DNA from: an uncultured Pelagibacteraceae bacterium | GTDB lineage: Bacteria > Pseudomonadota > Alphaproteobacteria > Pelagibacterales > Pelagibacteraceae | NCBI GenBank assembly: GCA_902612575.1 | Contig: CACMDZ010000004.1 | Location: 37,992-101,991, forward strand | Length of the DNA: 64,000 nt | Direction: 5' to 3' | Part shown: in pieces, positions 26,763-35,695 of the stretch | Numbering within the stretch: the first letter of the stretch is position 1 | How the letters are laid out: each line of letters starts with the position of its first letter | Position numbers and translations under genes: made by a program | Notes under the pieces: generated by a model | Databases searched by the model: none | What the model was told of the DNA's origin: nothing | What the model saw: only the letters and a program-made list of their open reading frames with translations

Positions 26763-27776
26763 TTATTTTCTAGTTCCAAAATCTCTTCTTAAAACGTCAA
26801 CATATACGGCTAATACAATAATTGAGCCTATTAATACTTGCTGCCAAAATGAACTAACATCCATTAAATTAAGACCATTTCTTAAGATTCCCATAATCAT
26901 CACTCCTGCAAAAACACCTAAAACGGTACCTCTTCCACCGAAAAAACTAGCCCCTCCGATAATACATGCTGCAATAGCATCCAATTCAGACTGCAATCCT
27001 GCATTTGGATAACCTGAGTCTGTTCGACCAGCTAAAATTAAAGCTCCAATACCAGATAAGAAACCACAAAGCGAATAAACTATTACAAGGATTTTATTTA
27101 CATTAATACCTGAGGCTCTTGCAGCATTTGGATTACCACCAATTGCATATATCCATTTACCCGTCCGAGTTTTGTTCATGAATATCCAAAATATTATATA
27201 GACAATTGCAATAAGAACTAAACTAACAGGAAGGTATTGCGACTTTTCTAAACCAAGCCAAGTTAAATCAATTCTTCCATGCCCAAGGTATCTAACTTCA
27301 TCTGTGAAGCCGCTTATTGGAGTTCCACCAGAAATTAAATTACCCGTTCCTCTAAATATATATAATGTACCTAATGTCATTATAAACGGATGGGGCATCC
27401 TTAGTAAGGTAATCCCTAAACCATTAAATAACCCACATAAAAATCCAGCTATAAGAGGTGTGATAACAACAATATACCATGGAGCACCAGCCTTAGCGAC
27501 AATTGCAAGTATCATCAGTGACAACATCATTATAGATCCGACTGAAAGATCTATACCAGCGGTTACAATCACCATAAATACTCCTAAAGCTAGCATTGAC
27601 TGCCAAGATATTTGTTTGAAAACATTTGTTACATTTCTCCATGATAAAAAAACATCAGGTTGAAGAAAATGCATAACAACTATCATTATCACTAATAATA
27701 ATAATATTCCGTATTTCTCAAAGTAAGGAATGAGTTTTAGATATAAAGAGTTTTTATCTTGATCTTTTGAGTCCAT
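26763..27776 (-). CDS. Ribose-class ABC transporter permease (RbsC type)
   Basis: This is a 337-residue membrane protein with about eight to ten helices. It has the family motifs AGIDLSVGSIMMLS near 66-79, GNPNAARASGINV near 207-219 and ACIIGGASFFGGRGTVLG near 262-279. It forms the translocation pore with the ATPase encoded directly upstream (2 bp gap). Typical CUT2 permeases are 320-340 residues. Confidence 0.94.
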   Translation of the reverse strand: MDSKDQDKNSLYLKLIPYFEKYGILLLLVIMIVVMHFLQPDVFLSWRNVTNVFKQISWQSMLALGVFMVIVTAGIDLSVGSIMMLSLMILAIVAKAGAPWYIVVITPLIAGFLCGLFNGLGITLLRMPHPFIMTLGTLYIFRGTGNLISGGTPISGFTDEVRYLGHGRIDLTWLGLEKSQYLPVSLVLIAIVYIIFWIFMNKTRTGKWIYAIGGNPNAARASGINVNKILVIVYSLCGFLSGIGALILAGRTDSGYPNAGLQSELDAIAACIIGGASFFGGRGTVLGVFAGVMIMGILRNGLNLMDVSSFWQQVLIGSIIVLAVYVDVLRRDFGTRK

Positions 27777-27778
27777 GA

Positions 27779-28528
27779 TTATTTTTTACCCATTATCCAT
27801 CCAATAACTTCATCTCTTGAAGTGTTTGATAATTCAGATTCTGCAAAATTTGTTCCTTGAAACAAAGCCATGACACGATCACAAACTGCAAAAATATCAT
27901 CCATTCTATGACTGATCACAATTACACCTACCCCAGTCTTTTTCAGACCATTTATTAAATCCAAAACTTTACCAACTTCTTTAATAGCTAATGCTGCTGT
28001 TGGTTCGTCCATGATCACTACTTTTGCGTTAAATGCCGTTGATCTTGCAATTGCAACTGCTTGTCTTTGTCCACCTGAAAGTTCCTCAACTTTTTGATCA
28101 GCACTCTTTACATTTATTTTAAGTTTACCAAGATGTGCTTCTGTAAGTTCTTTTATTTTTTTATAATCAAGAAACTTTAATAATCCCAAATTAGTCGTTG
28201 GTTCACGGCCTAAAAAAATATTTTCGCCTATTGGAAGATTGCCTGCTAAAGCTAAATCTTGATAAACCATTTCTAAACCTAAGTTTTGAGAGTCCCTAGG
28301 ACTTTCTAAAACTTTTTCTTTTCCCTCAAAATGTAAAGAGCCTGCGCTTGGTTTATATAGGCCAGATAAAACCTTCATTAATGTTGTTTTTCCTGCTCCA
28401 TTGTCTCCTACAACTCCTAAGCATTCACCTGCGTGAATTTTAAGGTTTACATTTTCAAGAGCAGTAATTGTACCAAAGTATTTTGTAACATTTTTAGCTT
28501 CTAATAATAATTGATTGGCAGATGACAT
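27779..28528 (-). CDS. Ribose-class ABC transporter ATP-binding protein, single-domain form
   Basis: This is a 249-residue ATPase with Walker A GDNGAGKTT near 38-46, signature LSGGQRQAVAIAR, Walker B VVIMDEPTAAL, and switch His in VISHRMDD. RbsA proteins normally carry two fused ABC domains (about 500 residues); this one has only one, like the FrcA type found in alphaproteobacteria. It would work as a homodimer. It lies 22 bp after the upstream hydroxyacid-dehydrogenase gene in the iolD operon. Confidence 0.92.
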   Translation of the reverse strand: MSSANQLLLEAKNVTKYFGTITALENVNLKIHAGECLGVVGDNGAGKTTLMKVLSGLYKPSAGSLHFEGKEKVLESPRDSQNLGLEMVYQDLALAGNLPIGENIFLGREPTTNLGLLKFLDYKKIKELTEAHLGKLKINVKSADQKVEELSGGQRQAVAIARSTAFNAKVVIMDEPTAALAIKEVGKVLDLINGLKKTGVGVIVISHRMDDIFAVCDRVMALFQGTNFAESELSNTSRDEVIGWIMGKK

Positions 28529-28550
28529 AATCTAAGAAAATATAAAAAAA

Positions 28551-29573
28551 TCAGTTAATTGCAACTGGTTTTGAGGCTAAGAGTTTTACAGTTTTTCTTT
28601 GAGCTCTTTTACAGAATTTAGGTGGCATATTTTTTAAAATAAGCTTCATATCTTTCAAAACTATTTCACCCATATTATAAAAAGCTTCCTTTAAAGCACC
28701 AGCTCTATGAGCAGAAAATAGTGTATTTTTTAACTTTCTTACTGGATCATTTTTTTTTACTGGTTCATCTGGAAAGACATCAGTTGCGACATAAATATCT
28801 CCCTTTTTAATTCTCTTAATCAGATCTTTAAAATTAACTATTGCTGCTCTACTCATTAAAATAAAAACAGTTCCAGATTTCATTTTATTAAATAATTTTT
28901 TATCAATTAAATGTTTATTCTTTTTGGTGATTGTGGCTAATACATAAATTACTTCACAACTACTAAACATTTTATTCAAATTAATTGGATTAAATCCAAT
29001 TTTTTTTATTTTATTTTTAGGTATCCATGGATCATATACATTTATATTTTTTGAGAATGGCAATAGTAAAGGGTATAAAGATTTTGCTAAGTCCCCGAAC
29101 CCTAGTAAACCAATTTTTTTATTTGTCAGAAGTGAAGCTTGTAAATTACTTTCTAAACCATATTTCTCTTTAGATTTAATAAAATCAAAGTGTGCATTGT
29201 GAATATTTCTTAAAAGAGACAATGTCATACCTAAAGCAATTTCAGCTACGGGCTTTGAAAATACTGGCGAAGTTGCAATAACATGAATATTTTTTTTGAA
29301 ACAATAATCATAATCTAAATTATCCATAAAATTACTTTCCACATTTATAATACATTTTAATTTTGTTGCTTTAGACAATAAATATTTATCTAAATTCGGT
29401 TGACCCATAATAAATGTTGCCTTGCCAATATTATTTTCATAAAAATTTTTTTTATTTTTTTTTGGAGCAACTATTATTTTATATTTGGTTTTAAGTTCTT
29501 TTAATTTTGTCTTAGTAAAAATTAAATCCAAAGTTCTTGGATAAGGGTCAGAAATTACAATCGGTTTAATCAT
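28551..29573 (-). CDS. D-isomer-specific 2-hydroxyacid dehydrogenase-like protein
   Basis: This 340-residue protein has the two-domain fold pattern of the family. Its nucleotide motif is altered (LLGFGDLAKSL, with Ala at the usual third Gly). Arg lies in LMSRAAIVNF, Glu in DVFPDEPV and His in SAHRAG, so the catalytic set appears intact. It is Lys/Asn-rich and has a longer C-terminal tail than usual (about residues 310-340). It lies in the iolD-ribose operon, 9 bp after a Gfo/Idh/MocA gene. The substrate is unknown; a 2-keto acid derived from the imported cyclitol or sugar is a guess. Confidence 0.78.
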   Translation of the reverse strand: MIKPIVISDPYPRTLDLIFTKTKLKELKTKYKIIVAPKKNKKNFYENNIGKATFIMGQPNLDKYLLSKATKLKCIINVESNFMDNLDYDYCFKKNIHVIATSPVFSKPVAEIALGMTLSLLRNIHNAHFDFIKSKEKYGLESNLQASLLTNKKIGLLGFGDLAKSLYPLLLPFSKNINVYDPWIPKNKIKKIGFNPINLNKMFSSCEVIYVLATITKKNKHLIDKKLFNKMKSGTVFILMSRAAIVNFKDLIKRIKKGDIYVATDVFPDEPVKKNDPVRKLKNTLFSAHRAGALKEAFYNMGEIVLKDMKLILKNMPPKFCKRAQRKTVKLLASKPVAIN

Positions 29574-29582
29574 ATCTTTGCT

Positions 29583-30740
29583 CTATCTAATTATTTTTCT
29601 TATATCAATATTTGTATATTTTTTTGGTTTAACACACTCAGTTTTTATTGATTGATTAACACCAGACTTTGAAGCTTTCATAATTGAGGTAATTATATCA
29701 AGGACATGCAAAGAAATTTCGCCATTGCATAAATGTTTTCTTTTTTTTTCGATTGAATAAGCCATTTCTGAAAGTCCTGCACCTCTATAATTTGCATTAG
29801 TTGGAGCTTCATTTGCTCTTGAACTTTGTGTTCTTATATTAATTTTACCTAAATGCATTTTTGTAGTTTTAAATTCTTTCCAATTATCTCCAAGTTTTTT
29901 ACATGTGAACACTGATCCTCCAAACATATTTGGATCAGGGACAATCATTGAACCTTTTTCACCATATAGCTCAATATGATTTCTTTGGTGAGCAATAACA
30001 TCAAAAGATAATGTCAATCTAATTACTGTTTTATTTTTAAAGGTGATTGTTGACAGATAAGTTGTTGGGCAATTAACTTTAAATTTTCTCCCTTTTTTTG
30101 GCCCAATTCCAATTGTTCTGTATTTTGGTCCATTTATTATTCTCCCACTAACTTTCTTTGCAGGTCCTAAAAGGTTTACTAAAGCCGTAATGTAATATGG
30201 TCCCATATCAATTACAGGACCTCCTTCAAGTTTTGCAAACCATGGTTCTGGATTGGGGTGATATGATTGAATTCCAGGAAAAGCAAAAACAGCATTACCT
30301 AATTTTATTTTTCCAATTATATTTTTTTCAACTAACTCTTTTGATTTTTGAATTCCACCTCCTAAAAATGTATCTGGTGCATTACCAAGATATAACTTTT
30401 TCCTTTTAGAAATTTTTAAAAGTTCTTTTCCATCCTTTAAATTAATTGCCAATGGTTTCTCTGAGTAAACATGTTTACCATTTAATAAAGCTTTCTTTGA
30501 AATTTCGTAATGAGCTTTTGGGATAGTTAAATTTAAAATAATTTCTACTTCTTGATCTTTTAGAATTTCATTTACACTTAAAAATTTAATTCCATAGTCT
30601 TTAGAACATTTTTTTGCAACTTTTAAATTAATATCTGCGCATTTAATTATTTTGATATTATTAAAATATTTCTCTGCTCTAAAATAAGTTTCTGCAATAT
30701 GTCCACAACCAATAAGACCAACTTTGAAAACTTTATTCAT
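29583..30740 (-). CDS. Gfo/Idh/MocA-family oxidoreductase
   Basis: This 385-residue protein has an N-terminal Rossmann motif (VGLIGCGHIAETYF, 7-20), the EKPLA motif near 94-98, the APDTFLGGGIQ segment near 121-131, and GGPVIDMGPYYI near 173-184 in the catalytic region. Members oxidise sugars, inositols or glycosides. It sits between iolD and the ribose-class transporter, so a role in cyclitol or sugar oxidation is likely. It is 8 bp downstream of iolD and is probably cotranscribed. The substrate is not resolved. Confidence 0.82.
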   Translation of the reverse strand: MNKVFKVGLIGCGHIAETYFRAEKYFNNIKIIKCADINLKVAKKCSKDYGIKFLSVNEILKDQEVEIILNLTIPKAHYEISKKALLNGKHVYSEKPLAINLKDGKELLKISKRKKLYLGNAPDTFLGGGIQKSKELVEKNIIGKIKLGNAVFAFPGIQSYHPNPEPWFAKLEGGPVIDMGPYYITALVNLLGPAKKVSGRIINGPKYRTIGIGPKKGRKFKVNCPTTYLSTITFKNKTVIRLTLSFDVIAHQRNHIELYGEKGSMIVPDPNMFGGSVFTCKKLGDNWKEFKTTKMHLGKINIRTQSSRANEAPTNANYRGAGLSEMAYSIEKKRKHLCNGEISLHVLDIITSIMKASKSGVNQSIKTECVKPKKYTNIDIRKIIR

Positions 30741-30749
30741 ATAAGGAAA

Positions 30750-32594
30750 TCAGACACCTTGTCTTTGTTTTGCTTTACCTTCTTTATGAAGTTTTAAAGC
30801 TTCCTCATTTTCTTTCGTTGTTGGTATTTCAAGCGTAGGACTTTCCCAGTAAGCTGAACCTTCAAGCCATTCGTAACTATGAGTTTTTATTGATATTACA
30901 TATGTTACATCTGATTTTTTAGCTCTTTTAAATGCTTCCTCTAATTCTGAAATAGTGGAAACATGTTCAGATTTTGCACCCATGCTAGCTGCGTGTTGAG
31001 CAAAATTTACTTCTTTAAAATTTTGAATATTAGATGAATTAAATAAGCAATTAAATTCTTTTCCACCCTTAAACAATTGAAGTCTATTTATAACTGCATG
31101 ACCTCCATTATCACAAACAATTATTATTAATTTGTTATTTGTTAAAACTGAAGAATAGATGTCTGAATTGTTAAGCAAATAAGAACCATCTCCCACAAAA
31201 GCTATTACGTCTTTGTCAGGATTTGCCATCTTAATTCCCAGCGCACCAGAAATTTCATAACTCATGCAACTAAAACCCCATTCAGTTTCATGCGTATTTA
31301 GCTCTTTTGGTCTCCAGACTTGGACTACCTCACCAACCAATCCACCAGCAGCAGTAACTGCTATATCTGTTGGATCTGAATTTCGATAAATTGCCCCTAC
31401 GGTATGTGCATAGTTTGGTGTTTCTTGGTTTGTTGGACCGCTTTCTTTATCAACGTACTCATTCCAAGATTTAAGTTCATCTTGTGATTTTTTATGCCAA
31501 CTGTCAGGAGATTTCCAATTTCCTAAAGAATTTGATAACTCTGATAAACAAACTTTAGCATCTCCAATAACTGCCTCGGCTAAATGTTTGTTTGCATCAT
31601 GTCTTGCAATATTAATTGAAACCAATTTAAATTCAGGGTTTTCAAAATTAGCCCACGAACCTGTTGTAAAATCTGCCAATTTCGTACCAACACAAATAGC
31701 TAAATCAGTTTCTTTTGCTAATTTATTTGCAGCTTTTCCACCAAGGCCTCCTATTGGTCCAAGAAAATGAGAATGATCTCTTTTCATTGTTGAGTATCCC
31801 ATCACTGTTTGTGTAACTGGTATGTTATGTTTTACGGCAAAACTTCCTAATTCATCCATTGCATCTGAATAGAAAACACCTCCCCCAGAAATAATAATTG
31901 GTTTTTTTGATTTTTTAATTTTTTCTATTGCTTGTTTAATTTGATAATCATCTGGTTTAGGTCTTCTTATATTATGTATTCTTTCTTTAAAAAATTCCTC
32001 TGGATAATCAAATGTTTCTCCTTGCACATCTTGACACAAAGATAAACACGCCGGACCTGAATCAGCAGGATCAAGCATTGTTTGAATTGCTTGCGGAAGA
32101 GATTGTATTATTTGTTCAGGTCTTGTAATTCTATCAAAATATTTTGTAACTGGTTTAAAAGAATCGTTTGCAGTCATTCCTGGATTTGAAAAATGCTCTA
32201 CTTGCTGTAGTACAGGATCTGGCATTCTATTCGCATAAGTATCTCCAGGTAAAAATAAAATAGGCAATCTATTACTCATCGCTACTGCAGACGCAGTGAC
32301 TAAATTTGTAGATCCAGGCCCAACTGAACTTGTTGCAATAAAAATTTGTTTTCTTCGTTTAGCTCTTGCAAAAGCAATGCCTGTTAAAGCCATATTTTGT
32401 TCATGGTGACCTCTATAAGTTGGAAGTTTATCCTTATTTTCTTCTAATGCTTGACCTATGCACGCAACATTCCCATGACCAAAAATACCAAATGCCCCTG
32501 GAAATAAAGGCTCAACTTTACCATCTATATAGATTTTTTGAGCTATTAGATGTTTAACTAAAGCATGAGCGCAAGTAAGCTTTATTTTTTTCAT
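30750..32594 (-). CDS. iolD: 3D-(3,5/4)-trihydroxycyclohexane-1,2-dione hydrolase (IolD)
   Basis: This 614-residue thiamine-diphosphate enzyme opens the inositol-derived ring in the myo-inositol pathway. IolD-specific features are GIFGHGNVACIGQAL near 36-50, the RGHHEQNMALTGIAFA region with the catalytic Glu, NRLPILFLPGDTYANR near 128-143 and DPVLQQVEH. The cofactor-binding motif GDGSYLLNNSD lies near 468-478. Other acetolactate-synthase-like enzymes lack this combination. It starts a long minus-strand operon and is divergent from an aldehyde dehydrogenase across 55 bp. Other iol genes, iolE and iolG, lie about 8-13 kb away. No iolB, iolC or iolJ is seen in the window. Confidence 0.9.
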   Translation of the reverse strand: MKKIKLTCAHALVKHLIAQKIYIDGKVEPLFPGAFGIFGHGNVACIGQALEENKDKLPTYRGHHEQNMALTGIAFARAKRRKQIFIATSSVGPGSTNLVTASAVAMSNRLPILFLPGDTYANRMPDPVLQQVEHFSNPGMTANDSFKPVTKYFDRITRPEQIIQSLPQAIQTMLDPADSGPACLSLCQDVQGETFDYPEEFFKERIHNIRRPKPDDYQIKQAIEKIKKSKKPIIISGGGVFYSDAMDELGSFAVKHNIPVTQTVMGYSTMKRDHSHFLGPIGGLGGKAANKLAKETDLAICVGTKLADFTTGSWANFENPEFKLVSINIARHDANKHLAEAVIGDAKVCLSELSNSLGNWKSPDSWHKKSQDELKSWNEYVDKESGPTNQETPNYAHTVGAIYRNSDPTDIAVTAAGGLVGEVVQVWRPKELNTHETEWGFSCMSYEISGALGIKMANPDKDVIAFVGDGSYLLNNSDIYSSVLTNNKLIIIVCDNGGHAVINRLQLFKGGKEFNCLFNSSNIQNFKEVNFAQHAASMGAKSEHVSTISELEEAFKRAKKSDVTYVISIKTHSYEWLEGSAYWESPTLEIPTTKENEEALKLHKEGKAKQRQGV

Positions 32595-32649
32595 TTTTCT
32601 AGTTATATTCTCCTCAAAAATTCAACTAATAAACCATAAAATAAAAATT

Positions 32650-34092
32650 ATGTATAGCAAATTTGGACAATTCATTGATGGTAAATGGCAACCATCTCAA
32701 AATAATGAAACTTACGATGTGTTAAATCCGGCAACTGAAGAAGTAATTGGCAAAGCATCAAAAGCTGGTGAAGAAGATGTAAATAAAGCTCTTAAGTCAG
32801 CTGAAAAAGGTCTTGAAGTTTGGAGAAATACTCCACCTTGGCAAAGATCAAAAATTATAAGAAAAATTGCAGATCTTATGAGAGAGAGAACTGATGTACT
32901 AGCAAAATGGCTTACATTAGAAGTTGGAAAACCTTTGTCAGAAGCAAAAGGAGAAGTAGGTGGAGCAGCAGATATTTTTGAATGGAATTCTGAAGAAACA
33001 AAAAGAATATATGGTCAGATAGTTGAAAGCAGATTTGAACACACAAGAATGTATGTCAAATATGAGCCTGTTGGTGTTGTTGCAGGATTAATACCATGGA
33101 ATTTTCCAATAGTTTTATCTTCTAGAAAAATTTCAACTGCCTTAGCAGCTGGTTGCTCAGTTATATGCAAACCAGATGTCATTACTCCAGGAAGTGTAAT
33201 GGAGTTAATGAATATTATAAATGATGCAGGAGTTCCTCCAGGTGTTGTTAATTTATTATCGGGTGATCCAGCACAAATTTCATCACAACTTATATCATCT
33301 GATATAGTAAAAAAAGTTTCTATTACTGGATCAACTAGAGTAGGTAAACTTATTTTAAAACAAGCCGCTGAGAAAGTTCAAAGAGTAACAATGGAATTAA
33401 GTGGTCACTCACCTTTTATAGTTTTTGATGATGTAGATATAAACAAAGTTACAGATATGGCAATAACGGCAAAATTTAGAAACAACGGCCAAGTTTGTAT
33501 ATCGCCAGCAAGATTTTATATCCATGAAAAGAAAAAAGATGAGTTTGCAAAAACATTAGTTGAAAAAGTCTCTAAACTTAAAATTGGTAATGGAATGGAT
33601 GACGACACAATATTAGGTCCATTAACAACAGAAAAGAGATTGAATGAAATAGAGACATTAGTCGAGAAAACAAAAAAAGAAGGAGCAACTGTTTTATGTG
33701 GTGGAAAGAGACCATCAGGTTTTAATAAAGGATATTTTTATGAACCTACTATTTTTGACAATGTTCAAGATAACTTTACAATTGCAAAAGAAGAACCTTT
33801 TGGACCATTAGTTCCACTACTTACGTTTAAAGATACAGATGAAGTTGTTAAAAGAGCTAACGACAATGACTTAGGTTTGGCAAGCTATATTTATACAAAT
33901 TCTTTAGAAAAAGCTCACAAAGTCTCAGAAAAAATGGAAACTGGAACATGTGCAGTAAATCATCCTACCATTGCGTTTGCAGAAGTTCCTTTTGGAGGTA
34001 TCAAACAGACAGGTTATGGCAGAGAGGGTGGATCAATGGCTATCAAGGATTATTTAAATATTAAATATACTCATTTTGGTCTTAATTATTAA
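32650..34092 (+). CDS. NAD(P)-dependent aldehyde dehydrogenase
   Basis: This 480-residue enzyme has the family elements in order. The cofactor region IPWNFPIVLSSRK lies near 144-156, SITGSTRVGK near 223-232, the catalytic Glu in TMELSGHSP near 247-255, the catalytic Cys in NNGQVCISPARF near 277-288, and EEPFGPLVP near 376-384. The type is close to succinate-semialdehyde, glycolaldehyde or 2-ketoglutarate-semialdehyde dehydrogenases. Placed with an HpaI-type aldolase (TAATG overlap), it could oxidise the aldehyde that aldol cleavage releases, such as glycolaldehyde, lactaldehyde or tartronate semialdehyde. The exact substrate is inferred. Confidence 0.88.
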   Translation: MYSKFGQFIDGKWQPSQNNETYDVLNPATEEVIGKASKAGEEDVNKALKSAEKGLEVWRNTPPWQRSKIIRKIADLMRERTDVLAKWLTLEVGKPLSEAKGEVGGAADIFEWNSEETKRIYGQIVESRFEHTRMYVKYEPVGVVAGLIPWNFPIVLSSRKISTALAAGCSVICKPDVITPGSVMELMNIINDAGVPPGVVNLLSGDPAQISSQLISSDIVKKVSITGSTRVGKLILKQAAEKVQRVTMELSGHSPFIVFDDVDINKVTDMAITAKFRNNGQVCISPARFYIHEKKKDEFAKTLVEKVSKLKIGNGMDDDTILGPLTTEKRLNEIETLVEKTKKEGATVLCGGKRPSGFNKGYFYEPTIFDNVQDNFTIAKEEPFGPLVPLLTFKDTDEVVKRANDNDLGLASYIYTNSLEKAHKVSEKMETGTCAVNHPTIAFAEVPFGGIKQTGYGREGGSMAIKDYLNIKYTHFGLNY

Positions 34093-34883
34093 TGAGAAAA
34101 AATAAAGTTAAACAAATGATGGCTGAAGGAAAGCCAGTTGTTAATGGCTGGTTACAAATACCTAGCACGGTATCTGCAGAAGTTATGGCGCATCAAGGTT
34201 GGGACTCCCTTACTGTAGATATGCAACATGGACTTGTTGATTACACAAACGCACTTCCAATGCTTCAAACAATTTCTTCAACTGATGTAACACCTCTTGC
34301 AAGAGTAAATTGGAATGAACCAGGACAAATAATGAAAATTTTAGACGCTGGTTGTTATGGAATAATTTGCCCTATGGTAAGCAATAAAGAAGAGGCAGAA
34401 AGATTTGTACAAGCATGCATGTATCCTCCAAGAGGATATAGAAGTTTTGGCCCAGTTAGAGGATTAATTTATGGTGGTGCTGATTACGCTGACCATGCAA
34501 ATGATGAAATTTTAAAATTAGCTATGATTGAAACAAAAGAGTCATTAGATAAACTAGATGAGATTATGTCTACTGACGGTGTGGATGGGATATATATTGG
34601 TCCAGCTGACTTAAGTTTAGCAATTGGAGAAAAGCCTGGCTTTGACAGAGCAGAGGACACAAAAGCTTACTCAGAAATATTAAGAATATTGGAGCATGCC
34701 AAAAAACATAATATCTTTGCAGGAATACATAATGGAACAACTGAGTATGCTCAAAAAATGATTGATAAAGGTTTTAATTTTGTGACTATAGGAGCTGATC
34801 AAAGAGCAATGAGTGCTGGTGCTAAAGCGATTGTAGAAAAAATGAAGGGCTCAATAAATAAAAAAGAATCTGAAACTTATTAA
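34092..34883 (+). CDS. HpcH/HpaI-family class II aldolase
   Basis: This 263-residue metal-dependent aldolase shows VDMQHG (with His near 45), ARVNWNEP (with the active-site Arg near 70), the metal-site Glu in MIETKES near 145, and the metal-site Asp in IGPADLSLAIG near 172-182. The family includes 4-hydroxy-2-oxoheptanedioate, 2-keto-3-deoxy-L-rhamnonate and 5-keto-4-deoxyglucarate aldolases, all of which release pyruvate and an aldehyde. Its coupling with an aldehyde dehydrogenase supports a sugar-acid role. It overlaps the convergent PanB-like gene by 4 bp. Confidence 0.88.
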   Translation: MRKNKVKQMMAEGKPVVNGWLQIPSTVSAEVMAHQGWDSLTVDMQHGLVDYTNALPMLQTISSTDVTPLARVNWNEPGQIMKILDAGCYGIICPMVSNKEEAERFVQACMYPPRGYRSFGPVRGLIYGGADYADHANDEILKLAMIETKESLDKLDEIMSTDGVDGIYIGPADLSLAIGEKPGFDRAEDTKAYSEILRILEHAKKHNIFAGIHNGTTEYAQKMIDKGFNFVTIGADQRAMSAGAKAIVEKMKGSINKKESETY

Positions 34884-35695
34884 TCTAGCTTATCAAGAAA
34901 GGACTCAAACTCTTTTTTATTTAAATTTGAAGACTGTTTTTTTCCTGGAAATTTTCCAGCCATAGAATCTTTTTTAAATGCCTTGAGAGCTCGAATTCTC
35001 TCAATTTTTATTTCATTTTTTAATTTTAATAAATTCCCATAAGCTTTTGAATGTCTTGGAGGGTTTAAAGTATCTCCACATATGTCTTCCATGAACAAAT
35101 ACATTACATCTGCTTTTTTTCCTGAACCTAAAGAAACTGTAACTATATTTGTTCTTTTAGAGATTTCTCCCATAACATTTTCTGGGATAACCTCACATTC
35201 AGCCGAAAAGGCTCCCGCATTTTCCAATCTTTTAAATTTTAAAAAAAGGTTGTGTGCCTCTTCACTATTTTTTCCTACTGCTCTTAATCCACCAATCCAC
35301 GTAGATTTTCTTGGAACTAAACCAAGATGCCCCATAACTGGAACATCTTCATTAGCCAACATCTCTACTATTTTCATACTTCTAGGAGTCATTACAGCGT
35401 CAGCTCCATTTTCTAAGGCTTCAAACGCTCCTCTCATTATATCATCTGAAGTGACAAACTTATTTAATACTAGTGCAGCAGTTAAAAATAGATTCTTTGA
35501 TCCCTCTCTCACCTGTTTTACATTAAAAGCATTGCAGATTATCATGTCAAATCCAGCTATCTCTGCGGCCTCAGCTTCATCTAGTGTATTGGCTGTGACT
35601 TGAGTAAATTTTTTTTTTCCTTTTGCCTTTTTAAGATCATCAACTGTGAGAGATCTGTTAGCAGGTTGAGCAGCCCAAGTATAAATCTTTTTCAT
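34880..35695 (-). CDS. PanB-like protein with altered active site
   Basis: This is a 271-residue protein of the ketopantoate hydroxymethyltransferase / PEP mutase superfamily. The PanB-type VPVMGHLGLVPRKS (residues about 116-129) and the ECEVIP segment that holds the PanB catalytic Glu are clear. However, the positions of the PanB metal ligands are not conserved: the GDSLGM-type strand reads CNAFNV, and the KIEGG-type strand reads VMTPRS. The C-terminal IGIGAG region reads VSLGSGKKAD. A genuine PanB role is therefore doubtful. It lies downstream of the DUF1907 gene, with a 4 bp overlap, in a two-gene operon. A C-C lyase or transferase acting on a keto acid is a guess. Confidence 0.7.
   Translation of the reverse strand: MKKIYTWAAQPANRSLTVDDLKKAKGKKKFTQVTANTLDEAEAAEIAGFDMIICNAFNVKQVREGSKNLFLTAALVLNKFVTSDDIMRGAFEALENGADAVMTPRSMKIVEMLANEDVPVMGHLGLVPRKSTWIGGLRAVGKNSEEAHNLFLKFKRLENAGAFSAECEVIPENVMGEISKRTNIVTVSLGSGKKADVMYLFMEDICGDTLNPPRHSKAYGNLLKLKNEIKIERIRALKAFKKDSMAGKFPGKKQSSNLNKKEFESFLDKLD

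Noticed and set aside
35082..35603. 173-residue plus-strand frame opposite the PanB-like gene
   Set aside because: It is the reverse reading of a protein with clear PanB-type motifs and has no domain of its own.
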